Assembly: GCF_000328475.2 (NCBI RefSeq)
Contig: NC_026491.1
Coordinates: 372,001 to 436,000 of the forward strand
DNA from: Mycosarcoma maydis
Lineage: Eukaryota; Basidiomycota; Ustilaginomycetes; Ustilaginales
Direction of reading: 5' to 3'
Length of the DNA: 64,000 bases
Shown here in pieces: positions 1 through 10,652 of this stretch. A program made the position numbers and the translations under genes. Within the stretch, counting starts at the first letter, position 1. Each line of letters opens with the position of its first letter. The notes beneath the pieces were generated by a model. The model was not told where the DNA came from and did not search any database. It was given only the letters and a program-made list of their open reading frames with translations.

Positions 1-1488
1 GAATGATCGAAGTCTCCCTTTCCTTGATGCTTAGAGAGGCGAGTTGGAACTGTAGTGTTCGAGGATGGTTTGGAATGTATTTGGACAATGTGTTTTGGAC
101 AAGGGGCTAACTACAAAGTGTGAGTCACGAGTGTTCCCTTTGTAACGTTATTTATGTACATGAGCTGACTGGAGTATCCTACATGGGCTTCTACCTATAC
201 GTCGGCTCTTCATACGACTGACTAGCCGTGGCCACAACTGGTCAGATGCATGAGTCTGTTCTCTTTCAGGTTCTACCTCTTAGTACGAGTATGTGGCCAA
301 TGGTGTATTCCGCTATGGCATGAGTCATGAGAACAGCAGAACCCTCCCGCCAGTGTAGCTAGCGGATGAACTTCGTACGAGCTTCGATCGAACACTCATG
401 ACCGGAAACCGCGGATAAGATTCCCCATGCAGCGGCACCTACTTGTTTCCGTCCGGTGGTCACTCATGTGTTCCGGTTGGGTGAATGAAGTGTGATTGTG
501 GACGATCGGACTGAACGCCAATCGTGAATCGCAGATGTTCTAACAAGTGGCCAAGTTACAGGTAGTGGCAAGGTGCTGTAACCCTAAGTCAGCTCAGGCT
601 TAGTCACGAGTCGTGAATAGAGCACGAGGGCCCGAACAATGTCTCGACCTGGAGGTGAAGATGGCGGGATAAAGTAAGTTAGTTGAAGAGGGAGGAATGG
701 GGGATTCATGATCTATGATTGTGGTTATGTGCAGGGTGTATGCGCTTGTCAATGTGCCGGAAACCTCGCACGAAGATAGGTTGCTATCGCCACAACGAGT
801 TTGGGCTTGTTTAGAATCAGGTTATGAGGCGCTGATTTTGTTTAGGTAGCCAAGTTTGCGAAGAAGTTGATCTAGTTGCTTTTGTGGGAGGGCAAGGTTT
901 CGTCAAAAATGTAGGCCACTCTCTCGGATCCCGCAGAAATCACACCGGTCAGTCTTGCCCGAGACTTTGCGCGCCCTGATGTATGAATACGTGCCTACGT
1001 GGCCAGCTCTGCTGAAGAGTACACCACGGGAAGAAGCTAACGTGATCCCGAGCTGACAAAGGGGTTGACTTTGGGGACGGGTCCCTCCCTCGTTTACAAG
1101 CCAATTTAACGCTCAGAACAGAGACGGAATGGAAGGCTCAAGTGTCGAATTCATGGAGCGTAGGCTGCGACTCGAATCGCACGTTCACGCTGTCGTTCGC
1201 TCTTTGCACAAGGAGGCATGGCTTGCAGTCTCACACATGTCGAAAGAGGAGAGTATGCAAGTCATGAGTAGACAGAATAGCAATAATTCATGATTCCATG
1301 ATAAACCTTGTTAGCCCAGGAAGAAGTAATGTGTTGACAAAGCATGACGGCTAGCTTTAGAGCAAGCGACAAGGGTGACTTTTGAGAGAGATGGAACCGA
1401 GAAGCCCGTGTGGTATTATTTCCTTAACAAGAGGACCGTTGGTCGATGCGCGCGAGACAAGTAATGTAGGATATGAGGGGAGACAAGC
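1..1488. other. Gene-free left flank
   Basis: No open frame longer than 60 codons and no recognisable RNA gene. The stretch lies 3' of the transporter that ends at 1489, so it probably holds its terminator and the flank of a gene outside the window. It carries scattered AGTCACGAGT-type palindromes (about 122 and 602) and an AATCGTGAAT copy near 528, the spacer motif seen throughout the window. Confidence 0.6.
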
Positions 1489-3240
1489 TTACTTGTTGTC
1501 AGTGGACTCGTTCTCGCTCGACATACGCCTCATACCGGCAAGCTCGTTGCTGACACAGTTCTGATTGTCGTTGAGCTTGCGGTCGTTGACGACAAGGCCG
1601 AGAATGATGGGTGGCACAGCGAGCACGATGGCGACAATGAGAAGAATGTGCATGTAGTCGTTGTAGGCGTTGATCATGCCAGTCCTCTCAGGGGTGCCGA
1701 TGGGGTATTGAGAGACGGCGGTGAAAGGGCTTGCATAGATAGCAGCGCGCTGGGTCGCGTTGAGCATGGGAAGGTACTTCTCGTAGTAGCCGGGGAGCAC
1801 GTTGGTCTGAACGGCGCCAACGAGGGCATTGCCACAGGCACCACCCATCTCGGTGAGGAGCAAGAAGTAAGCAGTGACGGTGGCAACGTCCTGATGACGA
1901 ACGCTGACTTGGGCGGCAACCTGGAGGGTGATACCGAGAAAACCACCACCCATACCCTGAAGAACTTGGGGGAAGACAGCCTGGACGTTGGAGGAGCCAG
2001 AGGAACGGTATTTGATCATAAGACCAATGCCGAGCAGTCGAATGCAAGCACCCGAGATCATAATCCACTTGTAGTTCTTAGTGCCGAGGGAAAGGAAGCC
2101 GGCAGCGATACCGAAGACGGTCAAGGCAAGCGATTGACAGTTGGAGAAGTAGGTAGCACCTGTGTTGTCGTAACCCATGACGATGAGAGACCAATAGTAG
2201 GCAGGAACCCAAGAAGCGTAGAAGCTGAAGAAGTCGAAGAAGCCGATGGCGGTGGCAAAGTGGACATCGTGGTTGAGCCTCCATCGCCTGTTAAGGATAG
2301 GCTTTGGGGCCACACATTCCCATACACAGAAGCTGATGAGCATGACACCGCCGATAACGAGCATGGCGATGATCCAGCCGGTAGACCAACCGTTGGGTTG
2401 GAGCTTGGCGAGGTTGACAGGAAGAAGGATGAGGAGGAAGCCGACGCAGATGAGGAAGAGGCCGAGGGCATCAATGTCAATGAGGAAGTTGTAAACGGCG
2501 GCCAGGAAGGACATGTGCTTGTAAGGGCGAGAAGGGACGAGGCCCATAGCTCGGGCCCTCCTCTGGTTGATGGCAAGAGCGAAAATGATGGAGAAGGCAG
2601 CGACGGGAGCGCAAATGCTGAAGAAGCCGGGACCCCATCGCCAGTTAACAGCAACGATCTTTGGGTAGATTTGAGCCGAGGCCCAGAAGTTGATGACATA
2701 GGGAAGGCTGACAAGGCCGATGGCGGCGCCTCGCCACTTGGTAGAGATGTAGTCGGCCAGAACGATCTGCTGCATGATCTGGACACCAGTGTTGCCAAAG
2801 GCATAAATGACGGTACCACCGGCGACATAACGAGTGTTCTGTGCTATGGCGATGATGACAAAGCCAAGCACCCAAAGAAAGACGGAGAGAGCGTAGGCCT
2901 GAGCACGACCGAAAACGTCGGCGAGCTTAGCGATGGGGAACTTGCCGACAGCGATAATGACAGCCTGAACAACCGAGACGGCGGTATAGGCGGGGTAGTC
3001 GTTGAAAGACGTGGTGGCGTAGGTCTGCCAAGCCCACATGGTGTTGTTATCGAGACCGTAAAGGTAGGCGACGAGCGCAATGCCGAGAATGCCCATCCAG
3101 AGGGTCCAATCGGCTACAGTGCGACCAGCTTCAGCAGCGACGACACCGATCTGCTTGTCGGCAAGCTGATCTGTGTGGTCATGCGAGTCATGGGAGGTAT
3201 CCCGATGCTCGACGTTTTCGGCGTCGAAAGGACGCGACAT
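1489..3240 (-). CDS. MFS siderophore-iron transporter (Sit1/Arn/Mir type)
   Basis: A 583-residue major facilitator transporter of the fungal siderophore-iron family, expected to import ferric siderophores by proton symport at the plasma or endosomal membrane. A hydrophilic N-terminus of about 45 residues precedes 12-14 hydrophobic segments. The first segment leads into YGLDNNTMWAWQTYATTSF, the family signature just after TM1 (compare G-YGLD-T....YQ.YA.SSF in Arn/Sit proteins). The MFS loop 2-3 motif is seen as KLADVFGRAQAYALS. The length fits the family (about 580-640). The start is the ATG at 3240, with no competing in-frame ATG upstream. The spacer upstream contains three perfect ATCWGATAA elements, which suggests repression by an Urbs1/SreA-type GATA factor when iron is plentiful. 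Family is sure; substrate (ferrichrome, coprogen or a foreign siderophore) cannot be read. Confidence 0.9.
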   Translation of the reverse strand: MSRPFDAENVEHRDTSHDSHDHTDQLADKQIGVVAAEAGRTVADWTLWMGILGIALVAYLYGLDNNTMWAWQTYATTSFNDYPAYTAVSVVQAVIIAVGKFPIAKLADVFGRAQAYALSVFLWVLGFVIIAIAQNTRYVAGGTVIYAFGNTGVQIMQQIVLADYISTKWRGAAIGLVSLPYVINFWASAQIYPKIVAVNWRWGPGFFSICAPVAAFSIIFALAINQRRARAMGLVPSRPYKHMSFLAAVYNFLIDIDALGLFLICVGFLLILLPVNLAKLQPNGWSTGWIIAMLVIGGVMLISFCVWECVAPKPILNRRWRLNHDVHFATAIGFFDFFSFYASWVPAYYWSLIVMGYDNTGATYFSNCQSLALTVFGIAAGFLSLGTKNYKWIMISGACIRLLGIGLMIKYRSSGSSNVQAVFPQVLQGMGGGFLGITLQVAAQVSVRHQDVATVTAYFLLLTEMGGACGNALVGAVQTNVLPGYYEKYLPMLNATQRAAIYASPFTAVSQYPIGTPERTGMINAYNDYMHILLIVAIVLAVPPIILGLVVNDRKLNDNQNCVSNELAGMRRMSSENESTDNK

Positions 3241-3347
3241 GTTGAAGTATGGGAAGTGGGAGACGAAGAGATGAGGAGGGAAAGACGAAGGCGGAAGAAA
3301 ATCACGAACAAGAAGGACAACGTTGGGGGTGTCACGCAGGAGTTTCG

Positions 3348-3356
3348 TTATCAGAT
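3348..3356 (-). promoter_or_regulatory. Iron-GATA element ATCTGATAA
   Basis: The + strand reads TTATCAGAT, which is ATCTGATAA on the transporter's coding strand, about 108 bp upstream of its ATG. ATCWGATAA is the published consensus for fungal iron-regulatory GATA factors (SreA; Urbs1 in Ustilago). Function is inferred from motif and context. Confidence 0.65.
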
Positions 3357-4130
3357 GGCGCCGCGCTATTTAAGTTGAGGGATGTGACAGATTGCTTTGG
3401 TTCCTGTCCATGCGTCTCGTCTATCAACGAAGCCCCAGAGTTGTGCCGTGCCAAATGGAGAGCAAAAATTAGACGAGGAAAGAAAGAGAAAAAAAATTAC
3501 TTTTCGTCTAGCCGAGTAAGATGGAACATGCGCCAAGCAGCAAGGAGCACCAGGGCAGTCCAAAGAAGAGAGGCTTCGCCCATCCGTCGACGAGAATAGC
3601 TTCAGGGAAAGTGGAGCCGGCAAAAGTCGGGCAGACAAATTTTTTCCCACTTCTTTCTCGAGCAGGTCAGAGCAGGTCCCAAGCAGGAACATGGTCTGTA
3701 CATGCCAAAAGAAGCCAAACAGAATCGTGATTCTTGAAAAGGAGAAAGCAAACTTCATGTGCTGCAGTCATGCGCTGCAAATGGGGTTGGAGCGAGCCAT
3801 CGGATTGGTGGAAGCCCACGGCTGATGCAGCGTCGTTCAGCAAACGAGCTGCAGACGGCAAGCAAAAGTTTCACACCATCGACACAGGGCCAAGCGGCAA
3901 GCAAAGTACTCGAATCGTCCCGAAGAGATGCATGTACACGATCCAATGACAAGCTTCTTTGCGAGCTGCCTTTCTCCCCGGGCGTAATAAGGCTAGCCAG
4001 CCACGAGCACGAGCACGAGCATGACCAAGGCGATGTTCCATGTTGTAGGAGATGTCAGCTTGCCCACGCTGTCTGTGTGCTCTGGTTTTCATCATGATCA
4101 GATTTTTTTTTTTTGGTCTCTTTTGGTCGG

Positions 4131-4139
4131 ATCAGATAA
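4131..4139 (+). promoter_or_regulatory. Iron-GATA element ATCAGATAA
   Basis: Perfect ATCWGATAA match about 890 bp upstream of the siderophore transporter. The only gene whose 5' side faces this spacer is that transporter, because Cef1 ends into it from the other side. Confidence 0.6.
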
Positions 4140-4446
4140 GAGGGGAAATGAGTTTGTTCATTATATAATCCGCTTGCAGACAGCCGAACATTCGAAACGC
4201 GTTTGCCAAAGAAACTCAGCTTTGAGACAACTTTAAGAAAGGTCTACTCGCTTCTTTCACATATGAATATTACACATCCATACTAGCACTTTTCAAATTT
4301 GTATTCAAACAGCCGGTTCGTTTGCTCGGATATTTTGTATACGATCAAGAGCGTGAGCTGCAGTCGTGAGTCAAGACTGTGAGCCTTGAAAGTCTGCCAA
4401 GACTTGAGGCTAAAACCCAGAACCGCGCTCGCATTGACTACATCGG

Positions 4447-4455
4447 ATCTGATAA
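4447..4455 (+). promoter_or_regulatory. Iron-GATA element ATCTGATAA
   Basis: Third perfect ATCWGATAA match, about 1.2 kb upstream of the siderophore transporter. Smut siderophore genes are known to carry functional GATA sites far from the start codon, so the distance does not exclude a role. Confidence 0.55.
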
Positions 4456-5381
4456 ACGGACAACACAGACCTGCGCCCTCTTGAGGCGGATTCACCGCAG
4501 ACTGACACTCGAGACTGTCATGTACGCGCATGAGCTTCTACGACCAAATTTTTGTCTTTGTCATTCGTGATTCGGTGGCTGTCTGCTTCTTGTTGCTACT
4601 AGCACCGCTCTCGGCCGCTTCTCGCCCTTGCCCCGTACCCAGAGAATGAGTGAGCAATACCGCTAATGCCCGTCGATTCCTTTCCTGTATTATTAATATT
4701 ATTTTGTTCTTAACATGGGATGGCCATTCAGGGCTGCTTTCGTCTCAACTGCTGTCGCCCATTGCGGCCGATTCCAAGCCTTTCTTTACAAACTGCATAT
4801 GCAGTCGCACTGCTGTCTAAAGAATGCAGCTCGTCAACTATCAGACCAGGCCACTCCCAAACCTTTCTGAAACACTGATCGGACGCGTCTCGATCGCGTA
4901 GAGAGCTTGGACAGGCTAGACGAACACCAGCAGGGCACTCGTGCGAGCTCAACCGCACATTATCCTCGTTTTCAGCCATGCCATAACCAGAACATGGCGA
5001 CACACGTGATTCAATGCGTCTTCATCAATCGCAAATGCAACGGACTTTTATTAATACTTGTTCTGACAGTCGTGAGTGCGGCGAATGCTCTTTCGCATAT
5101 ATTCACGATTAATATTTGCGGAAGTACAGAAGCTTCAAAGCCTAAAAAATCAATAAAATTTGAAAATCAAAGTTTTTAGAGAACAATTCACGATTGTGGA
5201 TCATGAGTGAATATGCACATGCGGAGGAGAATCACGAATCGTGAACATCGGAGTTTGCCTCCTCAAAGCTGCGAGTGGGTTTGGGATGAACGGCGCAAAT
5301 AGATGTCTAGTGTATTTTGATTCGTTTGAGGGTATGTATACATCGTATGCAGACACCAACATGATCTGTGCTTGGCCACAA

Positions 5382-7844
5382 CTAGGCAGACAGATTAGCC
5401 TCGTTGAGAGACTCAGCCTGTCGCATGAGAAGTTCCATCTCAAGCATCTCACAATGTTCCTGCAGCGTGCTCCGCTCCTCTGCCAAGAGTTTGTACGCCG
5501 TCTGAGCCATACTTTCCCGCCTAGCCAAACTTTCGACCTCTTTGCGCAGCGAGTCGAGTCGGTCGGCCTTACCACACTGTTCTCCCCGACCGAGATACTC
5601 GAATGTCTCGCGCGAAATGGCCGCTTCTTGCAGCGCCTTGAACTGCTCCTTGGTCGAATTCAGGAGCGCCACGCTCCGCGCCTGATAGCCGCCTAGCACT
5701 TTCGTCAGCATCTTTTCGCCCTTGGCCGCTTGTGATGCTATTCGAGCCATCTTGGCGCGTGTCACCTCCAATTGTTCCACAAGCTGCGACTTGTTGTTTC
5801 TTGCCTCGTACCATTGTTGCTTGAGCGCATCCTCCAGTCTTTGCATACCCTCCTCGTCGTCATTGAGCGAAGCTGCCACCATACGTTTCAGAGCCTCCTG
5901 ATTGGCACCGGGGAATCCAAGCTGTTCGGCTAGCTCTTTACGCATAAGCTCTCGAGCGGTAATTAAGGATGTATCGGACAGCGTATCGAATTGCACCGCC
6001 TCAGGCTCGGGATGCTTGCCTCCAGCAATGGGATGCACGTTGGCGTCGTGATGCAAGAGTTGGGCCGTTTCGCGTGCAACGAGAAGCTCTACCCGATCGC
6101 GGTAGCGAGAATCAATCTGATTGTGCAAGCGCGACAAATCGACTTGTGCCGGTCGCGGCAGATTGCGACGCACAACTTGACTGCGGCGCGCCTCGGATCT
6201 GGCTTCCTCCTCGGCGGCTTGACGAGCAAGTCTGGCATCACGTTCCGCTGCGTCCTCTTCACTCATAGCAGGCTCGTTATCAAGTCTGCTGCTCGAATTC
6301 GCTTGCAATTCGACGTCCTGTTCATCGACGACAATGTCAAAGTCGTTCTTTGGCGCGGGCAACGATGAGAGACTCTGCCTGAGGTGAGACTGGGCCAGGC
6401 TACGTGCCCGCTTGAGCTCTCTTGGCGTCTCATGACCAGCTTGAAAGCTATCGTCGACATTGAGACCCAAGTTGTCGCGCAGCGGCGTCCTTTGTGGCGT
6501 GCTGGTGTCTGCATGGAGTCTCGAGTCGCTTGCCGAGGCTGGAGTCTGTCCGTTTCGGAGACCAGGTGTCAAGAGCGGGTTGGGTGTTTGAGGTACGAAG
6601 GATCCAGGCGTCTGAATACCCGAGGATTTGGATGATTGCAAGTCCACGTTGACATCGCCCAGGAGCGGGGTCTGCATTGAGGATATGAGGCGAAGATGGT
6701 TGGCCTCTCTCATGACAGAGTCTTCGTGGGCTGCTAGTTGAGGGGTACGGGTCGCTTTTGCCGAATCGAGCGCCGAGTAGTTTTCGAGCAAGCTGTCGGT
6801 AGCATCGCTAGAGCCGTCTTGAACTAAGAAACGCGCACGTTCGCCTGCTAGGCCGATCTTGACGATGGCTTCCAGCTCGTCTTGGCCAACTTGAGCAGCG
6901 GGCAGGTTGAGTTTGCGCCGCTTGGTGATTTGGTCAGCTTCCTTGAGCTTGCGAATGTGCTCGTCACTTGGACCTGCGATCGGCTGTTTGGCTTGTTTGT
7001 TTTTCTCCTCAGCCTCACGCTGACGCTTACTCTTTGTGGCATCTTCGGGGCCAGCGTTTCGATTGTTGAGCTCCTGCAGCGTTTTGCCGATGGGTGCCTT
7101 GTACGATTTGGAGGTCTCGGCGCTCGTGTCGTAGAAGCCGGGAAGCGGCTTCTTCTCGAATGGAACATCGGCATTGTAGTCGACAGAACCCTTCTTTGGC
7201 TTTTGTTTGATTGTGATGCCAGCAGCTTTGAGCTCTCTGCGCTTCTGAAGCATGGCAAGACGGCGGGATTGCTCGAGAGCGCGTTCTCGGGCCTTGCGCT
7301 TGGCCTTCTTACCTTGTGTGTTAGCAAGTCGTGCTCGAGCTTCTGAAAGCATCTCTTTTTCATCTTCATCCATGTCGATGGGGTCAGGCCTGGCAGGTTT
7401 GGTTTCCGGATCTGGGTCAATTTCACCGGGGCGTAGACGGCGGACGTCATCTGCGCTGGGGACGGCTTCGCCGGTGCCGATGAGACCGAGAGAGCTAGAG
7501 GTAGCCTGATTGTCTTGAGCCTCGGCCTGATCGAGAAGCTTCTGATAGCGCTCAAGACAGTGATTAGCGGTTCTGCCAACAAGTGGGGCTATTGTGCGCC
7601 ACTGTGTAGGCATGAGCTTGGCAAGGTGAAGGAGCTTTTCATCTTCTTCTTTGGACCACTCGGTCTTCTTAATGGAAGGGTCGAGCCATTCGTACCATCT
7701 GGCTTTGCACTGTTTTGGTGTCTTGCGGACCAAGAGCGACGAGATACGCGCCCACTGATTCTTGCCATATTTGGAGATGGCAGCCTTGAGAATCTCATCT
7801 TCAGTGTTCTTCCACACACCGCCTTTGATGATGACGCGAACCAT
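5382..7844 (-). CDS. CEF1: Pre-mRNA-splicing factor Cef1/Cdc5
   Basis: An 820-residue Cdc5/Cef1 protein, a core scaffold of the Prp19 complex (NTC) that helps activate the spliceosome in the nucleus. Two N-terminal Myb repeats occupy residues 1-107; the opening MVRVIIKGGVWKNTEDEIL and the R2 segment ending in ANHCLERYQKLLD are near-universal in the family. The middle carries a basic stretch (KKAKRKARERALEQSRR), then the Cdc5-C region with the TPLRDNLGLN hallmark near residue 450. The C-terminal third is charged and coiled-coil forming, as expected for contact with Prp19 and Prp46. The open frame reaches 7913, but I chose the ATG at 7844, because MVRVII is the invariant start and the 23 residues before it look untranslated. 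Single exon. Confidence 0.95.
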   Translation of the reverse strand: MVRVIIKGGVWKNTEDEILKAAISKYGKNQWARISSLLVRKTPKQCKARWYEWLDPSIKKTEWSKEEDEKLLHLAKLMPTQWRTIAPLVGRTANHCLERYQKLLDQAEAQDNQATSSSLGLIGTGEAVPSADDVRRLRPGEIDPDPETKPARPDPIDMDEDEKEMLSEARARLANTQGKKAKRKARERALEQSRRLAMLQKRRELKAAGITIKQKPKKGSVDYNADVPFEKKPLPGFYDTSAETSKSYKAPIGKTLQELNNRNAGPEDATKSKRQREAEEKNKQAKQPIAGPSDEHIRKLKEADQITKRRKLNLPAAQVGQDELEAIVKIGLAGERARFLVQDGSSDATDSLLENYSALDSAKATRTPQLAAHEDSVMREANHLRLISSMQTPLLGDVNVDLQSSKSSGIQTPGSFVPQTPNPLLTPGLRNGQTPASASDSRLHADTSTPQRTPLRDNLGLNVDDSFQAGHETPRELKRARSLAQSHLRQSLSSLPAPKNDFDIVVDEQDVELQANSSSRLDNEPAMSEEDAAERDARLARQAAEEEARSEARRSQVVRRNLPRPAQVDLSRLHNQIDSRYRDRVELLVARETAQLLHHDANVHPIAGGKHPEPEAVQFDTLSDTSLITARELMRKELAEQLGFPGANQEALKRMVAASLNDDEEGMQRLEDALKQQWYEARNNKSQLVEQLEVTRAKMARIASQAAKGEKMLTKVLGGYQARSVALLNSTKEQFKALQEAAISRETFEYLGRGEQCGKADRLDSLRKEVESLARRESMAQTAYKLLAEERSTLQEHCEMLEMELLMRQAESLNEANLSA

Positions 7845-9040
7845 GTTGACAATGAGAAGCCTGACAGCGATGAGACGGAATGGAAAGGCGCACGTGGCGA
7901 GGGATGAGCCCAAATCTGGACACGCAAAGCTGTCCGTACCGCTTGGTGTCTCTGTTGAGTTGTCGGGTAGGCGAGATCGAAAGTCGACGACGTTTGTAAG
8001 TGCTTATGATTTTGTCTGAGAAGGAGAAGCGTAGACAAAGGGTCCAGCTAAGAGGCAAAGTCAAAGGATGAAACTGAGCTAGGGGATGATTATGTCATGC
8101 TCACCACATTCACGATTTATTCGGATTTGATGGAATCGAGCAAGCAACATCGGGACCATCGCAAGGATGGATCAGAAAAAACAGCGATGGCTTAAATTGT
8201 TTCACGCTTGCTTGTCGCGTGTTAACATAAAATATTGTTGAATCATTCACATTCACGATTCGTGATTAAGACAACATATTAATTTTCTTGATGACCGTGC
8301 CGCGGCCATTCTTTGGTGACCCTCAAAGACATGACGGTATGACTGTGTCACTGTGTTTGCCTTGGGATCCAACGTATTCCGAGCCGGTTACAAAGCCCAA
8401 GGCGTTGGAGTAAGGCCGTTTGATAGTCGCTGCGTGGAATTGGGCCTTGGGTTACAGATGTGAAACTGAGGCAGGAGGGTGCATTGCATGTTCTAACAGG
8501 CAACGAGGCAAAACAGCACATGGATGACGAAAGGTTGGCCATTACAGAGCAAGTACAGGCTGACGAGGTGAGATTGCAAGTATAATTCATTGAATCATGG
8601 TAAGCACAAGGCGCAAGAGGGCAAAGCACTGGGCTATGTATGAAGCAGCGAGGCAGAAGAGGATGGAAGCTTGAATCCAACCATTTGAATCCAAGTCGAT
8701 GTTGCTAAGTTGTTTACGATTCGATGGAATCGTGAATTGGAGCTCAGAGGGAGGGCTCGATGGGCGCGGTCGGTTGGCGGAAGCGGTCTGTGACATGTGC
8801 GAAGAATCCTGAATGTCAAAAGAGCTTGGAGTGGAGCAGCATGACTTGTTATCCACAGACAGAATCAGGGAGGCAGCTGCCAGGTACACTCCTGTCGACG
8901 TCAGACTGCCTTAATAAGACATGAATCACACGGATGACATGAGACTCTTGTGGGACGTTGGAAGACTCGGCTTTTCTCATACAACAGTCACGAGTCATAA
9001 AAGGCTCGCCGCAGCGTGGGAACAAAAAGTGTTGAACACA

Positions 9041-9082
9041 TTCACGATTCACGATTCACGATTCACGATTCACGCTTCACGA
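9041..9082 (+). repeat. TTCACGA heptamer array (6 copies)
   Basis: Six head-to-tail copies of the 7-mer TTCACGA, with one copy changed to TTCACGC. Same family as the arrays at 35351, 35592 and 40520. Confidence 0.9.
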
Positions 9083-9721
9083 TTGTCGGACGCAGCGCCG
9101 AGAAAAGTAACACAACTTGAGCGTAGGAAAGCATGCGACGCGAGTTGGCGCGACCTCTCTCTTGTTCTTTGTTCTTTTGTTCTCTGTCTTCTTGACAACT
9201 CAATTCACAACTGTTGACCGAACCATGAATAGCGAGTTTACGACTTGAACTTTGATCGAAGCCAGAGAGTGCAGAGAATACTTATTCGTGACTTTGAAGC
9301 TGACACATCGCAAACCGAAATGCCAATACAAAAGTTTTCGAGAATGATACATATTGAGAATACAACTTCTGCTGTAGGCATGGAATTTGAAGGGCTTTAA
9401 TATTTTAATATAACGTTATACTACATGTACAGAGTGACCCCTGAAATTGGCTTGATCGAAAAGAGATGCGGGAGGCATTTGTGATGGTTGATGAATGCAA
9501 GGTGCTTCGTCGGAGTACAAAACGCGAAATTGCAATTTGAAAGGAACGGTTTGCGTATTCATAGTATCTATTAATATAATAAAAGGGGGGCCGTTCGTGA
9601 TTCGTGATTGACGTGCGACCGACGGTAGACTGTTGCATCGCTTTGTTCTTTCCAGCTGCGGTTCTGCGCGCTCGGTTCTCTTAGCCTCGCTCCAAACGGG
9701 GGGACATTTTTCCTTTAAAAC

Positions 9722-9755
9722 TCTTTTTTTTCTTTTTCTTTTTCTTTTTCTTTTG
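9722..9755 (+). repeat. CTTTTT-type polypyrimidine tract
   Basis: A run of T blocks separated by single C, beginning with an uninterrupted T8. It lies about 0.9 kb upstream of the bZIP ATG and may be part of the core promoter or of the start of the leader. Confidence 0.7.
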
Positions 9756-9950
9756 CCGATGTCCGGCTCGAGGCGCGCTGCTGAGCATCGACGGTCGAGG
9801 GAGCAAGAACCACAACGAGGCGCGGCGCATCAAGCGAGTGCGGTGTTCCAAGTCTACAGGTTCCTCGCGCAAACCACGAAGAGGGAGGAAAAAGAGGGTG
9901 CTGTTCCCTTTGTCCGTAGGTTCGTCTCAGGTCTGCCCGACTTGCACATG

Positions 9951-10652
9951 CCATAGCAGTCGTGATTCACGTTTGCCTGTCTCAGTGTTGGAATCACGGA
10001 TACTGAAACGCTCCTTCCCCCACTATACCTTGCTTGTCCTACCATCATCTCTTTCTTCCCCATCTCATCTCAATTCCTCTCCTCTCCTCTCCTCTCATTC
10101 TCATTCTCATTCTCAGCTCATCTCATCTCATCCCATCTCTCGTCTTGTCCAGCTTCTTGTTTGTTGTTCATCTCTTCTCATCACGCTTGGCTACCTCATC
10201 TCATTTCCTGTGCCGTCGTTGCTCGCGTCAGGTTCGCCATCTCCTCGTTTTCGCTCACCACATCAAATCACATCCAGCTTGAGGCTGTTATCATCTAACC
10301 GCACCTCATTTCACGCCCCACTCCTGCATTCACCATCGACACCGCCTTCGAATCATCCGCTGCAGCACTTGATCGTACTTGCTTCAATCCCCGGCATCGT
10401 TCGTTTCGACGCCTCTTCATTCTTCACAACCTCTGTAGCTGGTAGACTGGTTCTGTCAGCCTCTCAGATCTTGACTTGCTTTCCGCCTCGCTCTGGTAGC
10501 GATCGTCTTCTTTTTGCATCTCTTGCTCTTGGCTCTGGTAGTCAAACATCATCCCTTTCCCTCCTCCGTCTTCACAAGCATTTCACCTCGCCTCTTCTAG
10601 CATTCACCCAACCCCGCTTCCAGCATTGTCTCCATCTCTGCTCTTCGACATC
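9951..10652 (+). promoter_or_regulatory. Probable long ATG-free, CT-rich 5' leader of the bZIP gene
   Basis: About 700 bases directly upstream of the bZIP start contain no ATG in any frame, although roughly ten would be expected by chance. Composition is strongly pyrimidine-biased, with CTCTC and CTCATT repeats at about 10076-10135. This is what a long scanned 5' untranslated region looks like. Transcript ends and possible leader introns cannot be seen from sequence alone. Confidence 0.55.

Larger units (their letters stand above)
3241..5381. other. Spacer between siderophore transporter and Cef1
   Basis: About 2.1 kb with only short, non-conserved open frames. It serves as the 5' side of the transporter and the 3' side of the splicing-factor gene. 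Besides the three iron-GATA boxes it holds AT-rich tracts (4690-4720, 5100-5180) and TCACGA-type motifs near 5188 and 5231. Confidence 0.6.
7845..9950. other. Spacer between Cef1 and the bZIP transcription unit
   Basis: No convincing coding sequence; the small frames lack conserved motifs. It contains the divergent promoters of Cef1 (-) and the bZIP gene (+). It is rich in TCACGA/TCGTGA motifs (8112, 8248, 8992, the array at 9041, 9592) and has an AT-rich block at about 9395-9425 and 9560-9580. Confidence 0.55.

Noticed and set aside
1648..3378. 576-codon open frame antisense to the siderophore transporter
   Set aside because: Acidic low-complexity translation mirroring the MFS codon bias; no conserved domain. 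A shadow frame.
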